Position numbers and translations under genes: made by a program. From assembly GCF_900112695.1 (NCBI RefSeq), contig NZ_FOMT01000004.1, positions 124,001 to 188,000 on the forward strand: a stretch of 64,000 nucleotides of DNA, read 5' to 3'. Below are positions 1 through 8,862 of the stretch, piece after piece. Source of the DNA: Paenibacillus catalpae. Lineage in GTDB: Bacteria > Bacillota > Bacilli > Paenibacillales > Paenibacillaceae. Below the pieces are notes generated by a model, which had not been told where the DNA came from, searched no databases, and saw only the letters and a list, made by a program, of their open reading frames with translations. Within the stretch, counting starts at the first letter, position 1, and each line of letters opens with the position of its first letter.

Positions 1-915
1 CTGCTTCGGCTTCTCCTTCAGGTTAACGTCCTTGTACAGCTCGAACAGCTCTTCCTCTACCCGGCTGACGACATCGGCACGAGTGCCGTTCTTCTCCAGT
101 GACTCCTTCATCTCGGCAAACATCGTATCGGTCATATAGAAATAGCGCAAATAGTAGGTCGGCAGCGCGCCAAGCGACCGCAGAAAGTCCGGATCCCAAT
201 CGAAAGCGGTGACGTTTGTAGCGGAATAATCCTTGCCGCCTCCGATCATCTCCTGCAATTTGTCTTCCCCTTTTACGTATGCTGCCGTAATCCAGTGAAG
301 GTGGTTGATTCCTACAAATTCCGGCAGCACTTCGCGTTCCGAAACGCCGTATTGCTTGGCCAGGTACTTCTGGAAGTTGATCGGCGAGTTGCACAGCCCT
401 ACTGTTTTCACCTTGCTGTGCTTCAGCACCGCTTCCGTCACGATACCAGCCGGATTTGTAAAGTTCAGCATCCAGGCATTGGGCGCAAGCTCCTCTATAT
501 CCCGGCATATATCCAAAATAACAGGGACCGTCCGAAGCGCCTTCAGCATTCCACCCGGCCCAGTCGTTTCCTGACCGATTACGCCATGCTTGATCGGAAT
601 ATGCTCATCCCGGCGTCTTGCCTCAAGCAGCCCTACCCGCATCTGCGTGGTGACAAAATCTGCTCCCTCAATGGCTTCCCGCCGATTAAGGGTTAGCCGC
701 ACATCGATTGGCAGCCCAGCCTGCTCCACCATCCTCTGCGCCAGCTTTCCGACAATCTCCAGCTTATGGCGCCCTTCCTCTATATCAACTAACCACAGCT
801 CACGAATAGGCATCTCGTTATAGCGGTTTATGAAGCCTTCGACCAGCTCCGGTGTATACGAGGAGCCGCCTCCGATTACGGCAACTTTTAGACCTTGTTT
901 TGGATTTGATGACAT
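1..915 (-). CDS. 6-phospho-beta-glucosidase, GH4 family (3' part beyond the window)
   Basis: The frame is open for 305 codons and runs off the left edge, so the C-terminus is missing. The start is an ATG at 915 preceded by TTAGGAGGC. A Rossmann-type NAD motif (VAVIGGGSSYTPEL, residues 11-24) is followed by NFTNPAG (151-157), GLCNSP (173-178, Cys175) and GINHLHW (202-208). In family GH4 these positions build the NAD and Mn2+ site used for redox-assisted elimination of phosphorylated glucosides. It probably hydrolyses intracellular 6-phospho-beta-glucosides. The same strand carries a sugar kinase and an AraC regulator upstream, but two hairpin repeats separate it from the kinase, so co-transcription is uncertain. 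Another GH4 specificity, such as 6-phospho-alpha-glucosidase, cannot be fully excluded. Confidence 0.88.
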   Translation of the reverse strand, partial: MSSNPKQGLKVAVIGGGSSYTPELVEGFINRYNEMPIRELWLVDIEEGRHKLEIVGKLAQRMVEQAGLPIDVRLTLNRREAIEGADFVTTQMRVGLLEARRRDEHIPIKHGVIGQETTGPGGMLKALRTVPVILDICRDIEELAPNAWMLNFTNPAGIVTEAVLKHSKVKTVGLCNSPINFQKYLAKQYGVSEREVLPEFVGINHLHWITAAYVKGEDKLQEMIGGGKDYSATNVTAFDWDPDFLRSLGALPTYYLRYFYMTDTMFAEMKESLEKNGTRADVVSRVEEELFELYKDVNLKEKPKQ

Positions 916-935
916 CTATCTCATGCCTCCTAAAA

Positions 936-980
936 AGAATGATCACCCAAACAGCCAAACAGGCTGTTCATGATGATTCT
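936..980. repeat. Intergenic hairpin repeat, copy 1
   Basis: A 45-bp imperfect inverted repeat with core arms AACAGCC / GGCTGTT and outer arms AGAATGATCA / TGATGATTCT. It differs from copy 2 at 1003-1047 in the few bases of the loop. It lies just upstream of the GH4 ribosome-binding site. It may be a terminator-like or processing hairpin, or an operator. Confidence 0.75.
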
Positions 981-1002
981 TGCGTCGTAAGCATTAACTT
1001 AA

Positions 1003-1047
1003 AGAATGATCACCCAAACAGCCATATAGGCTGTTCATGATGATTCT
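1003..1047. repeat. Intergenic hairpin repeat, copy 2
   Basis: A near-identical second copy of the 45-bp inverted repeat, 67 bp from copy 1, and immediately 3' of the stop codon of the sugar kinase. There is no long T-run after the stem on the minus strand, so it is not a textbook intrinsic terminator. Confidence 0.75.
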
Positions 1048-1052
1048 TGACT

Positions 1053-2015
1053 TTAAAAAGTGATCCGGCGTAATGCCGCATCCGTATCAGCCGAAATCTG
1101 GATGCCGCTGCTGTCCATCGCGCTCATCACCGCGCCAATGACCGGATCAATCGTCAGCTTGACGATCTTTGCATGAGGTGCAGTACAGGCAACTTCAGTC
1201 CTGATCGCATTTATCATATGCGGTGAGCTGCCCTTCGCGAGTACGCTTCCCGTCAGCACAATATCAAAGCTGTCCTGTTCCATGCCAAGCCGTTTGATCA
1301 AGGCATTCACGGCATTTCCATGCTCGTATCCCGCTTCTTCCAGCAGCCTTATCGCAACGGCATCTCCCAGCAATGCGGCTTTGAACATGGTTTTGGATAG
1401 TGACTCCAAAGGCCTTACTCCATGGTCCAGCGCGTCATCATACATGGCTTGGACGGAAGAATACCCCATCTCCTGAGGGACAAGCTCGGTCAGAATCGAG
1501 GGCTGCTCCCGTCCTTCCCAACTGCGGACGGCACTTCGAAAGGCATGTATCGCCAGATCCGTACCGGAGCCTTGACCGTCTCCAAACAAATAGCCGAATC
1601 CGCCATACTGCAGCTCTTCGCCTTTAGCATTACGCGCAGCGGCATTAAAGCCGGTTCCGCTAATAATGACCGCCCCATAGGATTGATGAGTACCCGCACG
1701 CATCCCAATCATCGTATCGCAAGCGATATCGTGGCGGGGAAAATCCAGCGAATCAATCATCGGGCGGAGAATCGCGTAATCAGGCTCCCTGTCCGCTCCG
1801 GCCAGGCCAAAGTAGGCAAAGTCAATTTCCTCTTTGGTTGCTCCCCCCTGCCGAAGCGCCTCTGCGCATGCCCGGTCAATTTCGGTCCGAGCCGCTTCAA
1901 ACGCGGTTTGATGGTTGCCGTTGCCGCCGCTTCCTTTGCCAAGCACGCGGCCATTCTCATCCGTAAGCAAAGCATGCGTCTTGCTTCCGCCTGCGTCTAT
2001 TCCAAGAAACAACAT
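1053..2015 (-). CDS. BadF/BadG/BcrA/BcrD-type ATPase, probable N-acetylglucosamine or related sugar kinase
   Basis: This 320-aa protein of the ASKHA fold opens with FLGIDAGGSKTHALLTD, the phosphate-1 motif of the BadF/N-acetylglucosamine-kinase group. A second nucleotide motif, AVIISGTGFNA, and FGDGQGSGTDLAI follow in the middle. I chose the ATG at 2015 because it has AGGAG at a spacing of 10; an upstream in-frame codon at 2069 would add 18 residues that do not belong to the family. Relatives phosphorylate GlcNAc, glucosamine or similar amino sugars in the cytoplasm. It lies between an AraC regulator and a GH4 glycosidase on the same strand, which fits use of imported amino-sugar or glucoside substrates. 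The exact substrate is unknown. Confidence 0.85.
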   Translation of the reverse strand: MLFLGIDAGGSKTHALLTDENGRVLGKGSGGNGNHQTAFEAARTEIDRACAEALRQGGATKEEIDFAYFGLAGADREPDYAILRPMIDSLDFPRHDIACDTMIGMRAGTHQSYGAVIISGTGFNAAARNAKGEELQYGGFGYLFGDGQGSGTDLAIHAFRSAVRSWEGREQPSILTELVPQEMGYSSVQAMYDDALDHGVRPLESLSKTMFKAALLGDAVAIRLLEEAGYEHGNAVNALIKRLGMEQDSFDIVLTGSVLAKGSSPHMINAIRTEVACTAPHAKIVKLTIDPVIGAVMSAMDSSGIQISADTDAALRRITF

Positions 2016-2122
2016 AATAGCCACGCTCCTGACGACTTCATAAAAGTGCTGTTTGATTAATACCAGCATATAAAAAAAAACACCGCTCCTCTACTGATAA
2101 AGAACGATGTTCTGATACTATC

Positions 2123-2995
2123 TTACTGTTTTTCAATTAAAGTATGCGATCTGAGATCCGAAGGCTGCTTGCCGATATGCTGCTTGAACAGCCGGTTAAA
2201 GTTAGATAAATTACGGAATCCGCAAATATCCGCGATTTCGATAATTTTCTTGTCGGAAGCTTCCAGCAAGCTAACTGCGGCCGATAAACGAAGCTGGATC
2301 AAATAATCCATCGGAGAAGTGCCAACCGTCTGAACGAATAAGGCGCTGAAGCGCGACGGACTAAGATGTGCGGATGCGGCAAGCTCCTTCAAGGTCCACG
2401 GGCGGACAATGTCGGCCTCCATGGCGTTCAGTACCTGACGGACTGTCTCCATCCCCCGGGTATGCGAGGCGCCGCGTTCTTGTTCCTTCGCAAAATATCG
2501 GTTAACAAACGCCATGAACTGCACAAGCTGCGAACGGACGACTGCCTCGAAATGCGGTTCCCGGCGGGTGAATTCATCCCGCATCTCTTCGATCGCTCCG
2601 CCTAGACGGGCGAGCATCGGATGTCCGCGGTCGAGGAGATTATCGAACCGCATGCCAATCTCGCGGAACGGAATTAGCAGCTCCGGATCATAACGCTGCT
2701 CCAGCGCAAAGTATGCCGGATCAAACATAATGACCGTCATCATCAGCTCTTCATTCTCAAAGGCGCGGTGCAGATCATTCGAGTTAATGAGGATAATATC
2801 CCCTTCCCGAAACTCGTACCGTGTGCCGTTGATCAGATAATAGCCGCTGCCCCGGCTGATATAGTTAATCTCAAGAGCCGCATGCCAATGCAGCCGCTGA
2901 AACAATGGGCTCACGCCCTCCGTCTGGGAAATGACAATCGGAAAGGAGGAAGGCAGCTCTATGAGGTCGCGCGAGATGTCAGGAACAGGCTTCAT
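2123..2995 (-). CDS. AraC-family transcriptional regulator with N-terminal cupin sensor domain
   Basis: 290 aa. The N-terminal half is a cupin-like sugar-sensing domain (HWHAALEINYISRGSGYY, then YEFREGDIILINSNDLHRAF). The C-terminal ~100 residues hold two helix-turn-helix units, including WTLKELAASAHLSPSRFSALF and IIEIADICGFRNLSNFNRLFK, the usual AraC/XylS signature. I chose the ATG at 2995, which follows CCAGGAGG at a good distance; a longer version from 3076 would run through the promoter. It is first of three minus-strand genes and likely controls the kinase and GH4 genes below it. A good promoter lies directly upstream, with a GC-rich inverted repeat in its spacer. Confidence 0.88.
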   Translation of the reverse strand: MKPVPDISRDLIELPSSFPIVISQTEGVSPLFQRLHWHAALEINYISRGSGYYLINGTRYEFREGDIILINSNDLHRAFENEELMMTVIMFDPAYFALEQRYDPELLIPFREIGMRFDNLLDRGHPMLARLGGAIEEMRDEFTRREPHFEAVVRSQLVQFMAFVNRYFAKEQERGASHTRGMETVRQVLNAMEADIVRPWTLKELAASAHLSPSRFSALFVQTVGTSPMDYLIQLRLSAAVSLLEASDKKIIEIADICGFRNLSNFNRLFKQHIGKQPSDLRSHTLIEKQ

Positions 2996-3029
2996 GGGAT
3001 TGCCTCCTGGAGGATTGTTAATTAATTGT

Positions 3030-3057
3030 AGTATAGCACCGGTTTCTCGCCGGTCAA
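3030..3057 (-). promoter_or_regulatory. Sigma-A-type promoter of the AraC gene with possible operator in spacer
   Basis: On the minus strand TTGACC and TATACT are 16 bp apart. The spacer region carries the dyad ACCGG-N7-CCGGT (3038-3054), which could be an operator, for example for autoregulation. Confidence 0.6.
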
Positions 3058-3176
3058 TTTCAATATTTACCGCCAATTAACAAAACCGCTCCTCCTCCTA
3101 ATCCCCCTCTGATAATGGTCTTGTACACTCTTAATGCCCCTACTTCATCTTTGGGCAATACATTCGCAGACTGGCG

Positions 3177-6101
3177 GTGCATGACATTTTGAAATTTAAC
3201 AAGCAAGCTCGAATTATATTCCCTGTGTTTGTATCGGCAAGTATTCTGTCGACGGGACTTACTGTTCCATCCCCTCAAGCAGCGGCAGCCGATAATGGAG
3301 CCCCGCAAGGCCAATGGCTGACTGGCGAATTCCACGCCCATACCTTTGAATCAGACGATGCCCAAAGCTCGCTGGAATCCGTGCTCGATCACGGCCTGAC
3401 CACTTACGGCCTCGATTTCATCATGCTGGCCGATCATTTGCGCTCCTCCAAGCGGGACGATACAGGCGCCGACATTCCCGGCGGACCTATTCCGTTATCG
3501 AGCGGACTGCTCAATTATCAGGTTCCGAAGACGAAGGCGCTTCAGGAGGCAGGCAAATATGCCGGAAAAACGATTTTCTCCGGCTTCGAATGGGACATCC
3601 CGTCGCACGAGCACGGCTCCGTCGGCATTCTGACGGATGAGCCCGGCTCCAGCTCAGCGCTAAAGGCGGCCAACCAATTCGAATACCTGTTCACGAACCG
3701 CGATGCAACCTGGTTCAATCCGGATGACGTCACCCAGTGGGAAGCTGCCGACGACCGTGCGTATTCATCACATGCAGACAGCCTGACTGCCATCAATTGG
3801 CTTAAGCGCAACTATCCGGAATCCAGCTACATGATTGTCAACCACCCTTCCCGCGGCGTGGGCAAATATAAAATTTCGGACTTCCGCGACTTCAACAATA
3901 CTGCTCCCGATATTGCCTTTGGCTTCGAGGGCATGCTCGGCAACCAAATGGAGCCGGATCGCGGCGGATACGGCACAGCATACGACCCTGCCAACCCGAC
4001 GGCCAACGACAATTACAAGTACCGCTCCTACGGAGGCGTTGATTATATGGTCGCTAAGGTAGGCGGCGTCTGGGATGCCTTGCTCGGAGAAGGCCGCAAA
4101 TTCTGGAACTTTGCTAACTCTGACTACCATTTCAAGACGATCGACACGAATTCGAGCGGCTACTGGCCGGGCGAATACGCCAAAAACTACATTTGGTCCG
4201 AAGGGCGAGATACGCAGGATATCCTGGACGGCATGCGATCAGGCAAATCGTTCTCCGTCTTTGGTGATCTGATAAGCGCGCTGGACTTCCGCGTTGCAGA
4301 CGGCGGCACAGATGCCGAAATGGGTGAGAGCCTGCAGGCAACCGAAGGCGATAAGCTTACGCTTACCATCAAGTTTAAAAGCCCGGAAACAAACAACTAT
4401 GAAAATCCGATCAACAGCGGGCAATTCGGCAGCATTAAACCTTCCGTCGATCATATCGACTTGATCGCCGGTGATGTAACAGGCCCGGCGGAGAAGGGAA
4501 CGCCTGCCTACGACAAGGCTACGAACGATTCCGCCCATGTCGTCGCCACGTTCACGAGCGAGGATTGGACAACGGATGCAAATGGCTATAACGTCATCAC
4601 GTATGATTTGCCGCGGGCAAGCAAGGATCAGTATTTCCGCCTGAGAGGCACAAATCTCGGCATGAATGTGCCGGGCGAGACACAGGATGGCAACCCGTTG
4701 ATCGATCTGAAAACGACGACGGCAGAAGTAACGACAAGATTCAATGAAATTAATGACCGCAATTATAAGGACCTGTGGTTCTACTCCAATCCGATCTTCG
4801 TCGATGCCGCCGCGTACAGCGATGAGCAAGCCGTTTCGGACACGCTCGGCAAGCTGACGCTTGGCGATGTTAGCTCGGTTACCGCAAATATCCCTCTGCC
4901 AGCTGAAGGCGAGCACGGTGCGGCAATCGTCTGGGAAGAAACGGCTGACGCATCAAACGCAATCTCAATTGAGAATGGTGCGGCCAAGGTATCGCGTCCT
5001 GCCGCGGGTCAGCCGAATGCGTCCGTAACGCTTAAGGCGACGGTATCGCGTGGCGGGGTGTCGGAGTTCAAGACATTCTCTGTCACGGTCAAGGCGCTCC
5101 CTGTGACTTCAACTCCGGGCGGCTCGACGCCGAACCAGCCTGAGGCCCCAGCGACAACGGTGTCCGTCAACATCGATCCCGCCAAAGGCGCAGAAGGCAG
5201 CCTGAAGGATGTCGTGACATTCAAGCTGCCGGGCGGCGCCGTCACTTCAGGCGGTACAATTGGCGCGAGTATCCTCTCCGCCGGCCAACAGCCGCCGCTT
5301 GGCAATCTGCGATCGCTAAGCCCGATCATCGAAATGACGAGCACGGCGGGTACGACGTTCGGCAAGCCGGTGACACTGACGTTTAACTACAAGATGAACT
5401 CGGCTGAACCGGGCGGTCAGCCAGCTGTATACTACTACAATGAAAAGCTGAAGAAATGGATATTCCTCGGCGGGAAGGCCGACGGAACGGCCATTACAGT
5501 CGACGTGAAACATTTTACGACCTTTGGAGTGTTCAGCTATATTCCACAATCCTTTGCGGATCTCGACGCATCATGGGCAAAGCCGTACGCCGACCGCCTA
5601 ATCGGCATGGGCGTGATCTCCGGCTATGGGGATGGCAAGTTCCGTCCGGAACGTCCGGTTACTCGTGCAGAATGGGTGAAGCTGCTTGCTGATGCGCTTG
5701 GACTACCGACAGCATCCGGAGCGACCAGTTTTGCCGATGACAGCCTTATTCCGGCTTGGGCCAAGGCGCAAGTGAAAGCAGCTACCGATGCGGGCTACGT
5801 GACCGGCTTCGAAGCAAGCGGCGGCTCCGTCTTTAACGGCTCGCAGCCAATCACTCGCGCGGAAATCGCTGTTATATCCGCACGCGTCCTGAAAGTCGCC
5901 GGTTCCGTTCCATCCGGCGCTGGCAAGACATTCGCCGACGCGGCGCATATCCCGTCCTGGGCTATCGACGCGGTTGGTCAGGCCGCTGCCGCAAGCATCA
6001 TTGACGGTTATCTGGATAATACGTTCCGCCCGGATGCTAGCCTTACTCGGGCCGAAGCCGTAAAGATTGCCTATGCACTGCTTGACACTCTAAATATTTA
6101 G
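3177..6101 (+). CDS. Secreted PHP-domain-like phosphoesterase with three C-terminal SLH domains
   Basis: 974 aa. The start is a GTG with no clear ribosome site, so it is provisional. A signal peptide is visible (KFNKQAR, a hydrophobic stretch, cleavage after the Ala run near residue 38). Residues ~50-370 look like a PHP metallophosphoesterase domain: GEFHAHTFESDD (His53, His55), MLADHLRS (Asp86-His87), SGFEWDIP, VNHPSRG and NSDYHF supply candidate metal ligands. A middle region of beta-sandwich character and a Pro/Thr linker follow. Three SLH domains (about 792-842, 851-905 and 917-970, each with the TRAE motif) would anchor it to secondary cell-wall polymer. The gene stands alone, facing guaA across a shared terminator. 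The substrate could be a phosphoester at the cell surface; this is inferred from fold only. Confidence 0.85.
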   Translation: MHDILKFNKQARIIFPVFVSASILSTGLTVPSPQAAAADNGAPQGQWLTGEFHAHTFESDDAQSSLESVLDHGLTTYGLDFIMLADHLRSSKRDDTGADIPGGPIPLSSGLLNYQVPKTKALQEAGKYAGKTIFSGFEWDIPSHEHGSVGILTDEPGSSSALKAANQFEYLFTNRDATWFNPDDVTQWEAADDRAYSSHADSLTAINWLKRNYPESSYMIVNHPSRGVGKYKISDFRDFNNTAPDIAFGFEGMLGNQMEPDRGGYGTAYDPANPTANDNYKYRSYGGVDYMVAKVGGVWDALLGEGRKFWNFANSDYHFKTIDTNSSGYWPGEYAKNYIWSEGRDTQDILDGMRSGKSFSVFGDLISALDFRVADGGTDAEMGESLQATEGDKLTLTIKFKSPETNNYENPINSGQFGSIKPSVDHIDLIAGDVTGPAEKGTPAYDKATNDSAHVVATFTSEDWTTDANGYNVITYDLPRASKDQYFRLRGTNLGMNVPGETQDGNPLIDLKTTTAEVTTRFNEINDRNYKDLWFYSNPIFVDAAAYSDEQAVSDTLGKLTLGDVSSVTANIPLPAEGEHGAAIVWEETADASNAISIENGAAKVSRPAAGQPNASVTLKATVSRGGVSEFKTFSVTVKALPVTSTPGGSTPNQPEAPATTVSVNIDPAKGAEGSLKDVVTFKLPGGAVTSGGTIGASILSAGQQPPLGNLRSLSPIIEMTSTAGTTFGKPVTLTFNYKMNSAEPGGQPAVYYYNEKLKKWIFLGGKADGTAITVDVKHFTTFGVFSYIPQSFADLDASWAKPYADRLIGMGVISGYGDGKFRPERPVTRAEWVKLLADALGLPTASGATSFADDSLIPAWAKAQVKAATDAGYVTGFEASGGSVFNGSQPITRAEIAVISARVLKVAGSVPSGAGKTFADAAHIPSWAIDAVGQAAAASIIDGYLDNTFRPDASLTRAEAVKIAYALLDTLNI

Positions 6102-6105
6102 AACA

Positions 6106-6150
6106 AAAAACTCCCTTTCATCTGCTAAAACAGATAAAAGGGAGTTTTTC
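6106..6150. terminator. Bidirectional intrinsic terminator between the SLH-PHP gene and guaA
   Basis: A hairpin with arms ACTCCCTTTCATCTG and CAGATAAAAGGGAGT, flanked by an A-run on one side and a T-run on the other, so it can stop transcription from both converging genes. Confidence 0.85.
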
Positions 6151-6178
6151 ACTCTATACTGCTGAATTCCGCTCCAGC

Positions 6179-7714
6179 CTATTCCCACTCAATGGTAGCT
6201 GGCGGCTTGGAAGTAACGTCGTATACGATACGGTTGACGTTGTCCACTTCGTTGACGATACGAACGGAGATTTTCTCGAGAACGTCCCAAGGGATACGAG
6301 CCCAGTCGGCTGTCATGCCGTCGATGGACGTTACGGCGCGGATGCCGACCGTGTACGAATACGTACGCGCGTCACCCATAACGCCAACGCTCTTCATGTT
6401 CGGGAGAGCGGTGAAGTATTGCCAGATCTCACGGTCGAGACCAGCTTTTGCAATCTCGTCGCGCAGAATCGCATCGGATTCGCGGACTATCGTCAGCTTC
6501 TCTTCGGTTACTTCGCCCAGTACGCGGATCGCAAGACCCGGACCAGGGAACGGCTGACGCCATACGATCTCAGCAGGCAGGCCGCACTCTTCGCCGACTT
6601 TGCGAACTTCATCCTTGAACAGCGCTTTAAGAGGCTCAACCAGCTTGAACTTGATGTCCTCAGGCAGACCGCCAACGTTGTGGTGGGATTTGATCGTTTG
6701 AGCTGTAGCCGTACCGCTCTCTACGATATCTGTGTAGAGCGTGCCTTGTGCCAGGAACTCGAAGTCATCGAACTTCGCGGATTCTTCTTGGAAGACATAA
6801 ATGAATTCGTTGCCGATGATTTTACGTTTTTGCTCAGGGTCATCGACGCCTGCCAATTTGCCCATGAAGCGGTCACGCGCATCGATCTTCACAACCTTCA
6901 TGTCAAACTTGCCAACGAAGGTTTCCATTACGCCTTCTGCTTCGCCTTTGCGCAGCAGACCATGGTCGATGAACATGCAAGTCAGTTGATCGCCGATCGC
7001 TTTGTGGAGCAGGATTGCCACAACGGAGGAGTCAACGCCGCCGGACAAAGCGCAAAGTACTTTTTTGTCGCCAACTTCGTCACGAATTTCACGGATCGTA
7101 TCTTCGATAAACGATTCCATCGTCCAGTTGCCTTCGCAGCCGCAGATGTTATACAGGAAATTACGGATCATTTCGTTGCCATACACGGAGTGACGTACCT
7201 CAGGATGGAATTGTACCGCATAAAATTTACGTTCCGGATGGCTCATCGCTGCGATTGGAGCATGCTCGGTGCTTGCGTCGACGCGGAAGCCCGCAGGCGG
7301 CTCGACTACAAGATCGCTATGGCTCATCCATACCGTTTGACGTGCTTCCAGGCCTTGTGCCAGATGGCTGCCTTCTGCAAAGTCAACTTCTGCTTTACCG
7401 TACTCGCGTTTGCCGGCGCGCTCTACTTTGCCTTCGAGCTGATGCGACATCAGCTGCATGCCGTAGCAAATACCAAAGATCGGCACGCCCAGATCGTAGA
7501 TTGCCGGGTCAACCAACGGGGATTTCTCTTCATATACGCTTGCCGGTCCTCCCGAGAATACGATGCCTTTCGGCTGCAGTTCACGGATCCGTTCTACCGA
7601 CGTGTTAAATGGCAGCAGTTCGCTGTAAACGCCCAAATCGCGTATGCGGCGTGCGATCAGCTGATTGTACTGTCCCCCGAAGTCGAGAACAATGATGATT
7701 TCATTTTTGTTCAT
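6179..7714 (-). CDS. guaA: GMP synthase (glutamine-hydrolysing)
   Basis: 511 aa, full length. It makes GMP from XMP, ATP and glutamine, the last step of guanine nucleotide synthesis. The class I glutamine amidotransferase domain has the nucleophile Cys83 in [10 protein letters not shown] and the VQFHPEV motif. The ATP-pyrophosphatase domain has the PP-loop [10 protein letters not shown], and the C-terminal dimerisation domain ends in [15 protein letters not shown] precedes the ATG. A sigma-A promoter lies only about 30-60 bp upstream, leaving a leader too short for a purine riboswitch. In Bacillus, guaA follows the MoxR, DUF58 and transglutaminase genes; here those lie ~11 kb away on the same strand. 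Confidence 0.97.
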   Translation of the reverse strand: MNKNEIIIVLDFGGQYNQLIARRIRDLGVYSELLPFNTSVERIRELQPKGIVFSGGPASVYEEKSPLVDPAIYDLGVPIFGICYGMQLMSHQLEGKVERAGKREYGKAEVDFAEGSHLAQGLEARQTVWMSHSDLVVEPPAGFRVDASTEHAPIAAMSHPERKFYAVQFHPEVRHSVYGNEMIRNFLYNICGCEGNWTMESFIEDTIREIRDEVGDKKVLCALSGGVDSSVVAILLHKAIGDQLTCMFIDHGLLRKGEAEGVMETFVGKFDMKVVKIDARDRFMGKLAGVDDPEQKRKIIGNEFIYVFQEESAKFDDFEFLAQGTLYTDIVESGTATAQTIKSHHNVGGLPEDIKFKLVEPLKALFKDEVRKVGEECGLPAEIVWRQPFPGPGLAIRVLGEVTEEKLTIVRESDAILRDEIAKAGLDREIWQYFTALPNMKSVGVMGDARTYSYTVGIRAVTSIDGMTADWARIPWDVLEKISVRIVNEVDNVNRIVYDVTSKPPATIEWE

Positions 7715-7742
7715 TACCGAGCCTCCCTCAATTAATGTAGTA

Positions 7743-7772
7743 ATTATATATATAGCCCTTCGGACGAGTCAA
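7743..7772 (-). promoter_or_regulatory. Sigma-A-type promoter of guaA
   Basis: On the minus strand TTGACT, an 18-bp spacer and a perfect TATAAT lie upstream of guaA. The implied leader is roughly 20-25 nt, ending in GGAGG. Confidence 0.72.
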
Positions 7773-7819
7773 GGTAGGAGAACAGAGGAAAGCTCGATTT
7801 CTGTCGTCATATCTGGGCT

Positions 7820-8695
7820 CTACTTCAGATGAATGAGATTCGGAACGGTTACGAGCTCCATGTTCTTTTCCTTCAATTTGGCAATTACCCGCCCAAGCGC
7901 CTCCACTGTCCCCGTCAGATCTTCGCCATCACCACCCGCGGAATGCTGCAAAATAATGCTGCCATTCTGCGTTGCATCCATAATATTGGCGTAAACCTCA
8001 TCGGCGCTTAGCCCTTTCCAATCCAGGGAATCGACGTTCCAGTTAATAATTTTTTTCTCCATGCTGGCCAGCCAATTGATCTGATTCTCCGTAACTCCTC
8101 CATAAGGAGGTCTTACAAGCGACGGCCGGTGCCCGATGTAGGTTTGAATCAGCTTGTCGGTGGTGTCAATTTCCTTCCTGAACTCTTCGTCGGACAGCTT
8201 CAAATAGTTCGGATGGCTGTAGGAATGGTTGCCGACTGCATGCCCTTCATTCACGATCCGCTGAATAATATCCGGGTTAGCTTCAATCCGGTTGCCCACG
8301 ACAAAAAATGTCGCTTTGACGCCGGCTTTATTGAGTTCGTCAAGCACGAGCGGGGTAAACGTCTCATCCGGACCGTCATCAAAGGTCAACGCTACGCGCT
8401 TCTCTTTGGAGCTGCCCTGCAGCAAAAAAGTGCTTTTATACTTCTCGCGCAATTCCGCGAGCGTCAGCGGCTCCTCCTTGCGGACTGCCTTTTCCGATCC
8501 GTCTACCAGCTCGGGCGTATCATCCTCCGCATCTTCCTGTATGCGAATAGGCATTCCTTCGTCATTGGAATAAGCATTGGGCTGAGGGAGCGCCTCTTTG
8601 CCTTGATGACGCTCATTCCCCGTATGACTGCCGCATCCCGCTGCCGCAAGCGCAAGCATGCCGCCTATAACGAAAACTGCTAAGCCTCTAATCAT
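7820..8695 (-). CDS. Polysaccharide deacetylase lipoprotein (NodB homology domain, CE4)
   Basis: 291 aa. A lipoprotein signal peptide ends in LAAAGC (Cys ~21), so it should be tethered to the outer face of the membrane. After a charged linker, the NodB domain shows the full carbohydrate esterase 4 motif set: TFDDGPDET (motif 1, catalytic Asp and metal Asp), NHSYSHP (metal His pair), RPPYGG, WNVDSLDW and ILQHSAG (catalytic His). Such enzymes remove acetyl groups from peptidoglycan, chitin or related polymers. It is the gene nearest guaA on the minus strand and a divergent AraC-type gene begins about 170 bp upstream. The acetylated substrate is not identifiable from sequence. Confidence 0.92.
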   Translation of the reverse strand: MIRGLAVFVIGGMLALAAAGCGSHTGNERHQGKEALPQPNAYSNDEGMPIRIQEDAEDDTPELVDGSEKAVRKEEPLTLAELREKYKSTFLLQGSSKEKRVALTFDDGPDETFTPLVLDELNKAGVKATFFVVGNRIEANPDIIQRIVNEGHAVGNHSYSHPNYLKLSDEEFRKEIDTTDKLIQTYIGHRPSLVRPPYGGVTENQINWLASMEKKIINWNVDSLDWKGLSADEVYANIMDATQNGSIILQHSAGGDGEDLTGTVEALGRVIAKLKEKNMELVTVPNLIHLK

Positions 8696-8862
8696 GGTAA
8701 ATCTCCCTTCTGTACATAGTCATGTCGTAGTTTTCCATTTTATTAGAATGGCAATTAGCGTGGAGTCTATTCATAAAAATGCCTTCCCCTAGTTGATTCG
8801 GAGGCGGGCTAGCAGGACTTGATTGCCTGTCCAAAACACTGCGATAACATAAGGCGAGTAAC

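Noticed and set aside
23..508. 161-codon minus-strand open frame at the left edge
   Set aside because: It is a different frame inside the GH4 gene, whose true frame contains the NAD and catalytic motifs and is open to the edge.
6419..7735. 438-codon open frame on the plus strand
   Set aside because: Antisense shadow of guaA; no ribosome site or recognisable motif.
7715..7819. Purine riboswitch upstream of guaA
   Set aside because: The promoter leaves a leader of about 25 nt, too short for an aptamer, and no conserved purine-aptamer core is seen.
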